A stretch of DNA of 64,000 nucleotides from Phytophthora colocasiae (GCA_018806915.1 JAGKQI010000064.1:124001-188000), one strand, 5' to 3'. Positions 1 to 12,318 are shown, counted from the stretch's first letter. Notes: a model not told the origin generated them from the sequence alone. Numbers and translations are program-made.

Positions 1-1874
<1,874 letters not shown>

Positions 1875-2350
1875 ATTGCTCTGCAGCCTTCTCGAGACTA
1901 CTCCTTCTCGCGGACGGGAAGTGGAACGCACTCGCAAAGAGCGCTCTGGTCAGTTGGCGCGTTGCTTTCGTCGTTTAAGCTGCTGGTGGCAAGTGTCTTT
2001 GGTTGAATTGGTGCATTGAAAGGATGCATACGCTCTCTAGCAGTGAGGAACTCAATACACACAACTGTCGTTGCGTTCGGCCCTCTCCAAATCCTGTGTT
2101 TTATTATTTAATTGAATTGATGTTGAGAACTGTACGATTAAGCAATCAAATACGTCTTTGGTCGAGCTCTTCCTTACATCAACTAAAGATTAGATATTGC
2201 ATGTACACTTGAAGAACACGAACATTTAGTAATGGAATAGTGGAAAAACTCCAGGATGTTTGTCATGTTTGAAATGAAATCCTACGCTAACATACATCAA
2301 CGAGTCTCCCTCCACCTAGAGTCGTAGCAGATCGTAGACAGCTAAAACAC
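1875..2350. other. Convergent 3' intergenic region
   Basis: This 476-bp AT-richer stretch lies between the stop codons of ubiquitin-L40 (plus) and RACK1 (minus). It presumably holds both 3' UTRs. No gene or repeat is visible. Confidence 0.6.
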
Positions 2351-3304
2351 TTAGTTGCCCACAGACCAGACACGGACGATACCGTCCGTGTAACCCGAGA
2401 AGAGCACAGAGCCGTCGGCCGACCAGGCCAGCGAGATACAGTGCGGGGGCTGGGCGTACTTGCCCTTAGGCTCCTCGACCTCAGGCTGCAGGTCGTGCAC
2501 CACGATCTTCGACTCCAGGTCCCAGATCTTGATGCCCGAGGTGGTGGCAGCGCACAGCCAGTAACGGTTGGGCGAGAACACCAGAGCGTGGATGACGTCG
2601 CCAGCCACCAGCGAGTAGAGGCGCTTGCCCTCGTTCAGGTCCCACAGGTTGGCAGTGCCGTCCTTACCTCCCGAAGCGCAGATGGATCCATCCGGGGACA
2701 CAGTCACCGTGTTCAGGTAGCCCTCGTGGCCGAACAGGTTAGTGCGGAGCTTGCAGTTGGACAAGTTCCAGATCTTGACAACCTTGTCCCAGCCGCACGA
2801 CACGATGAGCGGGTTGGCAGTGGAGGGGGAGAAGCGCACGCACGAGACCCACTCGGTGTGGCCGTCCTCGGTGATGGTGTACTTGCACTCACCCAGAGTG
2901 TTCCAGAGCTTGACAGTCTTGTCACGCGAGCCAGACACGATCTGACGGTTGTCGGCCGAGAAGGCGACGGACAGGACGTCCTTGGTGTGTCCAACGAAGC
3001 GGCGCGTAGTGATGCCCGTGTTCAGGTCCCACAGACGCAGAGTGCCGTCCCACGAACCGGAGAGGGCGAACTGGCCGTCCGACGAGATCACGACGTCCTC
3101 GACGTAGTGCGAGTGGCCCTGCAGGCGACGACGGGCAAAGCCGTACTCCTCACCGTCGTTGGACAGCTGCCACACAAGCAGCGACTTGTCGCGCGAGGCC
3201 GTCAGAAGAAGGTTCGGGTTCTCGCGGGTGGTGGCGATAGCCGTCACGGCCTTGCCGTTGTGGCCGTCAAGCTCGGCGCGCGGGTAGATGCTGGTCTCGG
3301 CCAT
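2351..3304 (-). CDS. RACK1: RACK1-like seven-bladed WD40 protein
   Basis: This is the receptor for activated C kinase 1, a WD40 beta-propeller that sits on the 40S ribosomal subunit near the mRNA exit and scaffolds signalling proteins. The 317-aa product matches the usual 315-320 aa. Seven WD repeats can be read ([54 protein letters not shown]), with repeated GH dipeptides and a [11 protein letters not shown] motif near the N terminus. The ATG at 3304 sits in a good context (GGCCATGG read on the other strand) and gives the conserved N terminus [12 protein letters not shown]. The frame is open further upstream to 3445, but that extension is not conserved-looking. Codon use is strongly GC-ending, which creates a long spurious antisense frame. 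Confidence 0.96.
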   Translation of the reverse strand: MAETSIYPRAELDGHNGKAVTAIATTRENPNLLLTASRDKSLLVWQLSNDGEEYGFARRRLQGHSHYVEDVVISSDGQFALSGSWDGTLRLWDLNTGITTRRFVGHTKDVLSVAFSADNRQIVSGSRDKTVKLWNTLGECKYTITEDGHTEWVSCVRFSPSTANPLIVSCGWDKVVKIWNLSNCKLRTNLFGHEGYLNTVTVSPDGSICASGGKDGTANLWDLNEGKRLYSLVAGDVIHALVFSPNRYWLCAATTSGIKIWDLESKIVVHDLQPEVEEPKGKYAQPPHCISLAWSADGSVLFSGYTDGIVRVWSVGN

Positions 3305-3841
3305 GGTGGATGAAGGAAGGAGTATTCCAAAGTGGGGAGGGAGGTACGATATCTCACTCCCCCCACACACACTTTTGTATTGAATGGCCAGACACCAGTC
3401 AAGAGAAAGGAAGGACATTGGCTGAAAAGATGTGGTACGAGCCAATCACATGTAAATGAATAATGTAGCCATCTATCGATGAAGAAGAAGGCTATTTGGA
3501 GAGAAGAAGTAGAGCTTACTCTGACTGAAACAACACCTCAATAGTAGACCCTCTAAGCAGACATCTCGCTATTTGTATGTAAATTCACCTAACCCTATAT
3601 AATCATTTACGTGCGGCCTGAGGTGTTGATTCACTCAAAGGAAGTCGAATCTCTGTACTAGGGATTTGTATGGGGCGGTCGTGGGAAGCAACTTCTTCGT
3701 GCCCAAACAACACCCGAGGGTTATTTAGTGTTATTTGACCAATGATCGACCGTCACGCTTCAGAAAAAGTGCAGACACTTTTTCAAAATAAAAATGGAAA
3801 AATATTTGTTATTGTGACTTTGGCGAATTAGAAAGTGTAGT
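3305..3841. other. Intergenic region between RACK1 and Crypton-1
   Basis: No gene is visible. The RACK1 5' UTR and promoter should lie at about 3305-3600. At 3720-3736 there is a 17-bp sequence built from two GTTATTT units. It recurs with one mismatch at 7255-7271 in direct orientation, so it may mark the left boundary of the Crypton-like element. Confidence 0.5.
3720..3736. repeat. 17-bp direct repeat, left copy (possible Crypton-1 boundary)
   Basis: The 17 bp match 7255-7271 with a single A/G difference. The two copies bracket both genes of the 3.7-7.3 kb element. Cryptons have no terminal inverted repeats and recombine at short direct repeats, so this pair is a candidate for the element ends. 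The low-complexity TTATTT content makes a chance match possible. Confidence 0.4.
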
Positions 3842-4003
3842 CATACTAGAAAGTACGCGTCATACCTCCAAGTACGAGTTCATACTAGAAAGTACGCGTC
3901 ATACCTCCAAGTACGAGTTCATACTAGAAAGTACGCGTCATACCTCCAAGTACGAGTTCATACTAGAAAGTACGCGTCATACCAAAAAGTACGCGTTCAT
4001 ACC
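3842..4003 (+). repeat. Subterminal tandem array of a ~20-bp motif, 5' of Crypton-1
   Basis: A 39-bp unit is repeated head to tail (3842, 3881, 3920 and a partial copy from 3959). Each unit consists of two half-units of the form CATAC-N5-AAGTACG-C/A-GT. The array runs up to the first candidate start codon of the recombinase. The same motif recurs in reverse orientation downstream of the gene (5912-6065). Confidence 0.88.
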
Positions 4004-4006
4004 GGA

Positions 4007-5911
4007 ATGTATGATACGGCCGCAGATTCTTGCCACGTGGTTCACTTTCAGATCGGCGAGATGGCAGGTGTTCACGATCTGGTGAAGGAAGGCCAAGCAA
4101 CAGCAAACGGAGTGATCAAGAAGGCGACGCAGTCAGTTTACGAATCAAGCTTTAAAAGGTTTGCAGAATTCTGTCTTGCCAATGGCTATCCAGATCCTCA
4201 TACGGAGCGCCATCATGAACTTCCAGCAGTGTTGGTCGCATACCTTCAGAGTATTTCCGCATCCACTACTGTGTCGCTACAGACAGCGGAGAAGGCACGG
4301 TCTGCTGTCGCTAGCTACTACAACGCACACGAAAACAGCGATGGGACGGATGTGAACAAGTGGAGCGTGGTGGAGGATGAAAGTGGAAGAAAACGTGGAT
4401 ACGGAAATCCAGCCCGCGATCCGTTCGTCCGCCAGTTTATGCGTGGTCTCAAGAAGAGAAAAGCGACGGAATACGTACCGGCCAGAGCTGTTCCAGTCTC
4501 CCTCCAAATGATTGGAGTTTTGCACACCTTTCTGGATTCACCGTGCGGTGTCCGAGGCTTCACGAAGGAATGCCGCGTGTGGTTTAAGGCTGTGTCTTCG
4601 TTTGCCTTTTACGGTATGTGCCGAATCAACGAAGTGTTAACGCTGAAGTGGAGAGATGTTTCGCTGCGCCAGTTCCGGGCCAGCGTCGTCGCCTCGGATG
4701 AGATGATTGAGTTCGGTACATACGCACTGTTCAACCGCAAGACCGAGATAGCAGAGGGGCGCTCCTACAATCTCCACAATCTCGCAGAGGAGGAAGCCCC
4801 GATCAACGCCTACAAGCACTTGTGCGATTGGGTGGAATTTGCATCGAAGGAAAACGGTCACACTTGGAGAGACGATGACTATGTTTTTCCGGCGCTGAAA
4901 GGTCTCAGTAAGAAGGCTATGAAGGTCAATGGTGACGCTACAGGCTGCGAAAAGGTGACGGTTGGTTGGGGCAAAAAGATGGGAGAGCAGAGTTTCATTA
5001 CGCTACTGAACTGTATTGTGAGTTCTCTGAATCGAAAAGGTCAAAAGACACCTGGCTACGTGGCGAAGCATTGGTACAACAGTTGGTTTACGTCGCACAC
5101 TTTTCGTCGCGGCGGGGCCCAGTACCGCTTCATGTATGCAAACCCAGCGCGTCGCTGGTCGTTACGGATGATCAAGTGGTGGGCCGGTTGGAGTGTTTCA
5201 GAGTCGACAGAAACGCTTGTACGCTATCTACTTGATCTCACGGTTCAAACGGAGGACGGCGAACTTGCAGACTGCCTGGCGCCAGATAAGACTTATCTTC
5301 ATGGGTGTCCTAGTGCGCCTTACGAAGCCAGCAAAAACGTGGAAGAAGGGCCTGTCCTCAAGCGCCTTCGACAACTTGAAACGCTGATGCTCGAAACTAA
5401 GTCCCAAATGACCGAGCTGAAAGGGTTATTAACGACAGGAAACTTAAACAGACCACCGCGAAGTGAGCCACGCGACGTCGATCCTCCTCTGGCCGCACAA
5501 GATACTAGTCCCGTGATTCCCGCTGTTAGAGACTGGGCTCATCTTTGCCTGATGTGGTGGCTTCCCGACGATTCGGTGCACTTGTTCAAGCCCCTGTCCG
5601 AGTGGACACAAGCTGATCGATCTAATGCCAAAGTTACGCGCAGCTGGTTTAGCGTCGCAAAGTTGATTGGTGAAGATGTCGCCATGTTTGCAAACATGAT
5701 GGGGGAGTCCGACAAGACGCGCTGGCAGAAAGCGGTATTTTCAGTCTATCGCAGTTACTATGCCAATCACTATGGTGAGGCTGGTGAAACAAGCAAAGAG
5801 CACACATTCACTGTGTCGATGCTGGCCTCGTTTATTAGAAACGACCGCAAACATCGCACGAATGTCGCCTGCCCAGCAAAAGAACTACCCGAATACTCGA
5901 CATACCTTTAG
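4007..5911 (+). CDS. Crypton-type tyrosine recombinase (Crypton-1)
   Basis: This is a DNA-transposon recombinase of the tyrosine recombinase (integrase/XerD) fold, expected to excise and insert the element by site-specific recombination. The 634-aa frame has a SAM-like N-terminal region (about 35-110). The catalytic core has Arg206 (MCRINEVL), His364 and Arg367 (SHTFRRGG), and the probable nucleophile Tyr407 (VRYLLD). After a short coiled-coil-like stretch, the C-terminal region (about 505-600, with WAHLCLMWWLP and TRSWFSVAK) resembles the GCR1-like DNA-binding region known from oomycete Cryptons. The ATG at 4007 lies at the very edge of the repeat array. MAGVHDL at 4061 is an equally good start. 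No frameshift is visible. The gene is convergent with the zinc-finger gene at 6156-7130. Confidence 0.85.
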   Translation: MYDTAADSCHVVHFQIGEMAGVHDLVKEGQATANGVIKKATQSVYESSFKRFAEFCLANGYPDPHTERHHELPAVLVAYLQSISASTTVSLQTAEKARSAVASYYNAHENSDGTDVNKWSVVEDESGRKRGYGNPARDPFVRQFMRGLKKRKATEYVPARAVPVSLQMIGVLHTFLDSPCGVRGFTKECRVWFKAVSSFAFYGMCRINEVLTLKWRDVSLRQFRASVVASDEMIEFGTYALFNRKTEIAEGRSYNLHNLAEEEAPINAYKHLCDWVEFASKENGHTWRDDDYVFPALKGLSKKAMKVNGDATGCEKVTVGWGKKMGEQSFITLLNCIVSSLNRKGQKTPGYVAKHWYNSWFTSHTFRRGGAQYRFMYANPARRWSLRMIKWWAGWSVSESTETLVRYLLDLTVQTEDGELADCLAPDKTYLHGCPSAPYEASKNVEEGPVLKRLRQLETLMLETKSQMTELKGLLTTGNLNRPPRSEPRDVDPPLAAQDTSPVIPAVRDWAHLCLMWWLPDDSVHLFKPLSEWTQADRSNAKVTRSWFSVAKLIGEDVAMFANMMGESDKTRWQKAVFSVYRSYYANHYGEAGETSKEHTFTVSMLASFIRNDRKHRTNVACPAKELPEYSTYL

Positions 5912-6065
5912 GAATGACCTCGTACTTCCAGGTATGACCTCGTACTTCCTGGTATGACCTCGTACTTCATGGTATGAACTCGTACATTCCAGTCTGATCT
6001 TAGCGTACTTTTTGGTATTAATGTCTCGTACATTTTGGTATGAACTCGTACTTTTTGGTATGAAC
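5912..6065 (-). repeat. Subterminal array of the ~20-bp motif, 3' of Crypton-1
   Basis: About seven copies of ACCTCGTACTTNNNGGTATG-like units begin directly after the recombinase stop codon. They are the inverted counterpart of the units at 3842-4003. The last units become AT-richer (TACTTTTTGGTATGAAC), matching the last upstream unit (CATACCAAAAAGTACG). The gene is thus bracketed by inverted arrays, which Cryptons are not generally described as having. Confidence 0.85.
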
Positions 6066-6155
6066 GCGATAGTTAAATGAACACCATAGTAGCAATGAAA
6101 AACGTCGTAGACATCAGTCTTATGGCCTCCCTGTCTCACTACAGCCTCAACTACT

Positions 6156-7130
6156 TCAAGCCGCCTGCTTTGCCTTCAGGTACGATTCCTTGTACTGCCG
6201 AAAGGTAGCACATGGCCCAATGCTCTCCAGTTTCGAGATGGTCTTTTTCAACTTGGTCACTTGCTCACCCCGCTCGGCTTCGGCCTTGTCCTTCCGAGCT
6301 TGGAATTCAGCCAGGTGTCGGTCCCTTGCTCTCATGTAGCGCTCCACCATCTTGCGATAGTCTCGAAAGTTTGCTGTCAGCGTCTCAAAGTCGTATTCAG
6401 TCTGGTCCTTTGCTTTACGTGCCAAAGCTACTCGCCGGCGCTCATTGGAATACTCCACATCCGTCATAGCGTCCAGTTCCGCTTGGGGCTTCATGTCGAT
6501 ATCGGCCTTCAGTCCATCTCCAAAAGCGTTGAAGGCCCTGGCAGTCTTGTCCCAATGCGCCATCACTTCCTCAATGCGGGCTCCAAACCTGTTCTTCTGT
6601 CCGCGCAGCTTGTCCGGATGGAGAACGAAGATTGCTGCCCGGTAAAGCTCTTTCGGTGTGGTCATGATAGACCGTGGTTGTACTTTGCCTTGCAACGTGC
6701 CTTCAGCTCTTCAAGAAAGTGGGCGAAAAGCTCTGGGTCCAAGCTGACACCATAGAGCAAATTTCGCTTCGATAGAGCTGTCCAAGCCGTACACTCCAGT
6801 TCTTCCACCTCAACTTGCTGAGCTTCGAGTTCAGAGAGCTGCTTCCGAGCCACTAAACGTTACATGGGTTAAAAAATATAATATATTTTTCAAATATTTA
6901 CAATATATACCTTCAAGGCGTCCGAATTGGTCGAATATGCGCTTTTCCTGCCGCTTTTGGAGGACCTTCACCTTATTGCGGGCGTATGAGTCCCGGTTTA
7001 TCGCCTTTCGCGACTTTGCCGGCTTCTTCTTGCCACACACCTTGCGGTGCTTGGCCATGTTCGACTTCGACACGAGCTTGGAGCATGTGGGGCACTCGCC
7101 CTTCGGCGGTGTGGCGTCACTGCTCTCCAT
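6156..7130 (-). CDS. C2HC zinc-finger and HPD-motif (J-like) protein, frame-broken or two cistrons
   Basis: Exon 1 (7130-6911) encodes an N-terminal C2HC finger (CPTCSKLVSKSNMAKHRKVC) followed by a Lys/Arg-rich stretch. A 58-nt intron (6910-6853, GTATAT...TTTAG) joins it to exon 2, which has acidic and helical sequence and ends at TGA 6664-6662. In the next frame an ATG at 6665 overlaps that stop as ATGA. It opens 169 codons containing KELYRAAIFVLHPDK, an HPD motif like that of J-domains, then a long charged coiled coil. This is either one gene with a frameshift or two coupled reading frames. It is convergent with the Crypton-1 recombinase and lies inside the possible element boundaries, so it may be a second element gene. 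The function is unknown, and the J-domain call rests on one motif. Confidence 0.5.
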
Positions 7131-7254
7131 TGTCCGACCAAATTCTACGACTTACATGATCGGAGCGTCTGGTCACTGTTCCTCGTTGATTATTGGTCAA
7201 TACTGATTTTTGTTGTGGTCGCATATGATTGGCTAATAAAAATGTTATTTGGGT

Positions 7255-7271
7255 GTTATTTGGTGTTATTT
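7255..7271. repeat. 17-bp direct repeat, right copy (possible Crypton-1 boundary)
   Basis: This is the direct-orientation partner of 3720-3736 with one mismatch. Another GTTATTT lies just upstream (7243-7249). Confidence 0.4.
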
Positions 7272-8656
7272 CAGGGAAAGAAGTGGTTTTACTGCCACAA
7301 AACAGGATCAAATACTTCAATGCTACTACTGTACTTGTAGTTGCACAGGTCAACCGTACGGTCGACAAAACACCGAAGATACGAATAAAAAACAGTGAGT
7401 GCAGTTTAAAACTTGCTGAAGATCCTTTCTCTTGTCTCTCTTTACCTCTGATACCTGTAAGCTTATGCTACAACCAATGTACTTCAATGCAGTTAGACCT
7501 GGTACACTGAAACATTTTATACTTTTTAAGGGTGCCATTAATTGCATGTAGCTCAACTTTTAGTAGCAGCGATTCGCAGCTCTGACTTCGATCTTAGATT
7601 TTGCCAGCTTTTGGATCTGATCCCACGAATCAGCTATCCGGGATATCTGGTCTTCACGCCGAGTAGTTCTCGATGCCTGTAGTGAACCTATGAATCATAG
7701 GCTACGATTGCGAATGCCTTCCTTGCGCAAGCCGACATCATTATATATGTAGCTGACAAAGAGAAGCTAGTCTTACCACCGTAATGGATTCAATTTCGGG
7801 AAATACATGTTATCTCTCTTCCTCCGTAGCCTTTCGTTGTCTACATGTACTAGTAACACCGTAGACTCGATTATACGGACGTTTTACTATTTTCTTACAT
7901 TTTTGTTACCAAGTACAAGCCAAGAGATGCATGCCGAGTGGTTCTTGAATCCTTCAGCCCACCAGTTCGCTTTCATGTAGAATTTCTACGTACATTAATT
8001 TCTATTGACTTTCTACAGTAGAAATGTAGCTGCAAAGTGCTCGCATTATCTTCTTTTCATTCGCAACAAATCACTGTAGCTGCTGTTTCACAGGAACACG
8101 CATACACTGCACACACTGCCAGTGCACGGTGCAGTGAAGCCGTCAGCGCAATGGATGCAAGATGAGCAATGCTCAATACTCAAGGCTCAAGATGCTCTTC
8201 CTGGTCTACAGCCCTCCAACCGGACCTGTATGTGAAAGGATATGTGGGTGATGGCCTGCCCGATAATCTACTAGGGCTTCTTCTCAACTGAGTCATAAGT
8301 TTTTGACGCGTAACTGAAGCAGCTTCTGGCACGCGAGTTCATCTGCGCAGAGAATCGCACGGAGTAAGCGACCCAAGCTCAGGTGACACAAGCAGGTACG
8401 CGTCTGATGTTGGCGTGGTTGGTGAAATCACGCCCGCTACGATGATGACAGTTAATAGAACGCGTCTGATGTTGGCGTGGTTGGTGAAATCACGCCAGCT
8501 ACGATGATGTTTTACAGTACCGGTACATAACATGTTCTAGATTTTGAAAAGTGAAGTGAAGTTGTGGCTTGCAATCTTCGGCTTTAGGACGTGTATACGG
8601 GTACTTTCAATGCATAGACACATCGTTAATAAAACTGTCGGAATCTCCATTGCAGA
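7272..8656. other. Gene-free stretch
   Basis: The sequence is AT-rich with only short frames and no recognisable protein motif. It contains a near-perfect direct duplication of about 50 bp (8398-8447 and 8460-8509). Otherwise I see nothing in it. Confidence 0.5.
8398..8509 (+). repeat. Direct duplication, 50-bp unit with 62-bp period
   Basis: The units at 8398-8447 and 8460-8509 (starting ACGCGTCTGATGTTGGCG) differ by one base. They are separated by 12 bp. Confidence 0.85.
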
Positions 8657-8742
8657 CCTCCGGTAGTTCCAAATTGGTTGAAATTGTTGCCGAGCCATAC
8701 TGTGCTCGGCAACAATTTCAACCAATTTGGAACTACCGGAGG
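8657..8742. repeat. Perfect 39-bp inverted repeat next to palindrome 1
   Basis: Positions 8657-8695 are the exact reverse complement of 8704-8742, with an 8-nt loop (CATACTGT). It ends 4 bp before the left arm of the giant palindrome begins at 8746. Confidence 0.88.
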
Positions 8743-9150
8743 TGGGGTTCATACGTTATTCTGGGGCTTGACCCGCAACCGGTCGGCACCACTTCCGACC
8801 GGACGGTACCGGTTTTCACCGCTTTTGTCCCGGTTCATTCCCCAGTATTTGGGCTCAGACACGACGGTGATATCACACATCATACAGCAATGCAGAAGGA
8901 CGCAGCTATGGGCTGCTACAGCAGAGTGTTCCCGTCCAAGGTGTGGTGTCATACAACAATAACCTTTGTATCTTGTTGTTAATGGCCGCCCAGCTTTACA
9001 CAATACTGATTGACTGTTTGCACGTTCGTGTAGGCACTGTACTCAATTCGCGAGGTCATTTACACATTGTCGACTGGGAGAATACACTATCTCGAGGCCA
9101 TTGAGCGAAGGAAAGCAAGACGTGCGACCAGGTACTTATATGCAGTACGA

Positions 9151-10026
9151 TTAGTGAGATATATCGCGAACCAGATATTCATCTAATCTGCTTCTCTTTA
9201 CGCTGTTGTTGTCCGTATTGACTGCCTGTGTACAATAGGGATTTCGTGTGAGATCACCGCATCTCGTTTTGCGCTGACGACAGCTACTGCATGAAGTCGT
9301 TCGTCGCTTTCGTAGCGGCATTACTGGTGCTGCAGATGAGCAGGCTGGTGCTGTGGTGCAGACGTTTGGTCCTGGCTTCTTCTCTTTCAAACGGCAGCGT
9401 AAGGCATTGTTTGAGAGTGGCAAATGTGGATAATGCTTCTGGTACACAGTCTGAATGTACCCCACTTCCCATTTGAATTAGGAATTGACTTTGAGAGTGC
9501 ACGTAACATTGACACATGCTCTGGTGTTATTATTGTTGCAGGCGCTTGGAACATTGCTGTTCCCGTGAAAGATGCCGCTGGGGCGACTTGGGAATCGACG
9601 ACACGAAATTCGTTGGAATTCGCTGGGGAGATGGAGTCTCAATACTGGCAATCCTTCCTCCGCTGCCTCGCCGTTATTGTTTGTTCCCGTTGAAGTATGA
9701 ACAACTGACAATGCATTAGCTTTTGAAGCTTGGGGCTGAAAGGCTACTGCTTGGGCGACTGGCAGGTTGTTGAGTATCTTTTCCGATCTAGTTTTGTGGA
9801 TATCTGTGCAGCGTAAGTTGGCAATTTGTTCGGGGCTCAGCTTCAGTTTTATCTTGAGTTTTGTGCTTTGGTTAGCCTTGTGCTTCAAGTTATCCCATAT
9901 CTTCAGAAGTACAAACTGCGACTTGAGGTAAATTCCAGTACATATACAGCATGCAAAGTCGTACACCATGGAAAACACTTGCCGGCGCTTACGAATTCCT
10001 GCCATTTTTCGCAGTGCATTGAACAA
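9151..10026 (-). pseudogene. Putative DNA-binding partner protein of the DDE element, left copy
   Basis: Two overlapping frames form one probable gene. The first (from 10026) begins MFNALRKMAGIRKRRQVF and is rich in basic residues. The second (9465-9151) contains YIQTVYQKHYPHLPL and a CSSCRQRKTRC motif, which matches the first half of a Zn2Cys6-like cluster (C-x2-C-x6-C). The frame break near 9460-9640 differs between the two palindrome arms because of one-base indels in G and C runs, so consensus error is possible. It lies downstream of the transposase on the same strand, as in transposons that encode a separate DNA-binding subunit. I do not recognise the family. Confidence 0.4.
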
Positions 10027-10103
10027 TTGGATCTGAAACTCCTGTTCACGTGGGAATTGTCATCACGGGGTTCTGCTCGTGTAAGGCAGAACAGATTTCG
10101 ACC

Positions 10104-12182
10104 TCAGGATGGCTGCATGTCCTGTGAAGTGTGAGATGATAGACCGTCTATCTTAGATGCTAACGTGGCAAAGCTTCGTCGCCGGAGGTTTAAACAAGTG
10201 TTCGTGTTCGAAGATACCACGATGTTGTACATGATAGTGGTTACCATCACGCAGTCTGCCCAGCTCTGCCCCGAAGCTTGCTGCTCAGATCGAACTTGCC
10301 GAAGCAGTGAGTACTCTTGTCCAGAGAATCCAATGGCGGCCTCGTAGTCTAGTTCATTGATGCACAAGGAGTTGAAGAACTCGGCTCGGGGTAGTCTGCG
10401 TGTTTCGATAAATGCCAATTGCTTGGAAAGAAGTTCACGAATACTTGCGCTGTGTTGATGAGCGCGTTGTAGACTATTCTCCAGTGCCTGACTATTGATA
10501 CGGACAGTTTCGAACATTTGATTCCATTGTTCGAAGCCGAAGTCCAGGTCTGTAGCGGATCGATAAGTTGGCTGTCGAAGTGGTTCGGAGATGAGCTCGG
10601 CTGCAAACTCAAGCTGTGGAGATTCAACGGCAGCTCCTCGACATAGTGTTGCAGTTTGTATTAGTGTGAGAATGTCAGCATCATGCAGAGGCGGGTTGCG
10701 TCCGTATTGCGACCCGATCTTCAAATTATGCTTCAAAATGAACAAATCGAGAATGCGAAGCCCAATTTCAACAGAGACCGAACGAGCAAGCATCTTCTTT
10801 AGTGCAGAGTGGAAACCTTCCAGTTGACTTGTGGAGACAACACGGACATGGCTGCCTCCTCCTTCGCTGAACACGTTGCAATCCACATATAAATCTCCAC
10901 GGCGAATCTGCTTCAAATTACTATCAACGCTTCCTGTCCACTCCTGTATGGTGCAACTAATATCGGCAAGATTCACGTTATGAAGAACAGTTTCGAAGCG
11001 AAATGCCATCTCTTCTGGAGGGCGAAGTTCTCCGTCTATGCTGTACAGCGCTTCATGCAATTGCTGTGCCACAATTTTGCGCTCCATTTTGCTCTTGATC
11101 TTCTCAGTAAAGCGCTGGACAACGTGAAAAGGGTCCTGTCGAACGCCTACAGAATCTCCAAACACGCTATTCACAAGGCTTCGAATCGCATTAGCGTTGT
11201 CACTAACGACAACCCGCTCATCATCATCTTCTGTTGAGTGTAATGCACCCTTTATATGCTCAAGTAGCTCACGAGTCTCGCTGTGATTTTCTGACCGGGT
11301 CAAGCGCCTTCCGACAATCTGGCCAATCTCATTTTGGAGAAGCAGCAACATCTTGGCGTCAGTCATGCTCTCTCGGTTTCCAGTACCTCCTGGCCATACT
11401 TTTAGCATCTTACAGAACTTAACGGAGTGGTCGACTCGAAGCACTTTCTTCACCTTCGCGCGGCTCATTACTTGTTCACAAAGACTGCTGTAAATGCTGG
11501 TTGACTGTAGCCAGGCCGCTGTGAGAGTCTCAGTTCCAAGCGGTTTCTGGAGGCACATATACTGCCCGACAGAAGGTGGTGTAGGTGGTAAATAAAGTGG
11601 GTTGGTCAATCGTCGATGCCGAACAGCGTTAGCAAACAGACACAGCAACTTGTAGTAGCGTTTCTCACGACGGCGCCGAATGCTTGCTACTGTACTTGAA
11701 ATCCCATGGGGCGACGTCATTCCGTCGTGTACTAGCTCCATCAAATCCTTCGACAGCCCGGACTTCTTTGTCATGACGAAGGGAAAGTGCATGAGTAGAC
11801 GGGCATCGCGCTGAACGAAAGCAGCATTCACAGTAGAAAAACACCCTTTATCGTCTCCAGTGCACTGGTACTTGATGTATAGCAAATGGTATTTGGTGTC
11901 TACGTCCTCCACCGTGCGCTGTCGGTACTCTTTCACACGTGGTGAGCACGAGCATCCCGTTTTAAGACAGTATGGCTTCTGAAGCCGGTTCTCGCACTCA
12001 GGGACCCATACGACGACCGGCCACGAGAAAAGTGATGATAGCAGACCATCTCCGCGAGTTGCCTCGGGATATTGCACCACTGGGGGGAACCGCCGCCCGC
12101 TTAGCGCTTCACGAATGAGTCTCGTAACTTCTTGTTGCTCTAAACGCTCCTCTGTCTGAGGGTTTTCTTCATCGTCTGCCAT
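10104..12182 (-). CDS. DDE-type transposase, intact copy (left arm)
   Basis: The 692-aa open frame starts MADDEENPQTEER. An N-terminal cysteine/histidine-bearing region includes CLKTGCSC and YQCTGDDKGC. Candidate catalytic positions are the Asp in VLRVDHSVKF, the Asp in VVVSDNANAIRS, and the Glu in TSQLEGFHSAL. The stretch QDPFHVVQRF after the second Asp resembles the DxFHVxR motif of ISL3-like and MULE-like transposases. This supports a cut-and-paste DNA transposase, but I cannot assign a superfamily. The inverted copy at 12536-14611 has three one-base deletions. The frame may be spliced further into the partner gene, but I see no clear donor. Confidence 0.65.
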   Translation of the reverse strand: MADDEENPQTEERLEQQEVTRLIREALSGRRFPPVVQYPEATRGDGLLSSLFSWPVVVWVPECENRLQKPYCLKTGCSCSPRVKEYRQRTVEDVDTKYHLLYIKYQCTGDDKGCFSTVNAAFVQRDARLLMHFPFVMTKKSGLSKDLMELVHDGMTSPHGISSTVASIRRRREKRYYKLLCLFANAVRHRRLTNPLYLPPTPPSVGQYMCLQKPLGTETLTAAWLQSTSIYSSLCEQVMSRAKVKKVLRVDHSVKFCKMLKVWPGGTGNRESMTDAKMLLLLQNEIGQIVGRRLTRSENHSETRELLEHIKGALHSTEDDDERVVVSDNANAIRSLVNSVFGDSVGVRQDPFHVVQRFTEKIKSKMERKIVAQQLHEALYSIDGELRPPEEMAFRFETVLHNVNLADISCTIQEWTGSVDSNLKQIRRGDLYVDCNVFSEGGGSHVRVVSTSQLEGFHSALKKMLARSVSVEIGLRILDLFILKHNLKIGSQYGRNPPLHDADILTLIQTATLCRGAAVESPQLEFAAELISEPLRQPTYRSATDLDFGFEQWNQMFETVRINSQALENSLQRAHQHSASIRELLSKQLAFIETRRLPRAEFFNSLCINELDYEAAIGFSGQEYSLLRQVRSEQQASGQSWADCVMVTTIMYNIVVSSNTNTCLNLRRRSFATLASKIDGLSSHTSQDMQPS

Positions 12183-12318
12183 CTCTGTTGCAGTTCACTG
12201 CGCCTGATCAAAACTATTTTTTACTGAATCTTAAAATTGATAGCAATCGGAATATCGGAGTTCGGAGTTCGGAATCGGATATGTCGGGGCCTGTCGGCCC
12301 CAACATATCGCATGAACC

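Noticed and set aside
2441..3313. 290-aa plus-strand open frame
   Set aside because: It is the antisense shadow of RACK1, produced by strong GC-ending codon bias. It has no domain features.
3842..4003. CRISPR-like appearance of regularly spaced repeats
   Set aside because: The units are contiguous with no variable spacers, and the sequence is eukaryotic. It is a transposon subterminal tandem array.
7350..7556. 68-aa minus-strand frame
   Set aside because: It is short, overlaps another frame, and has no motif or promoter support.
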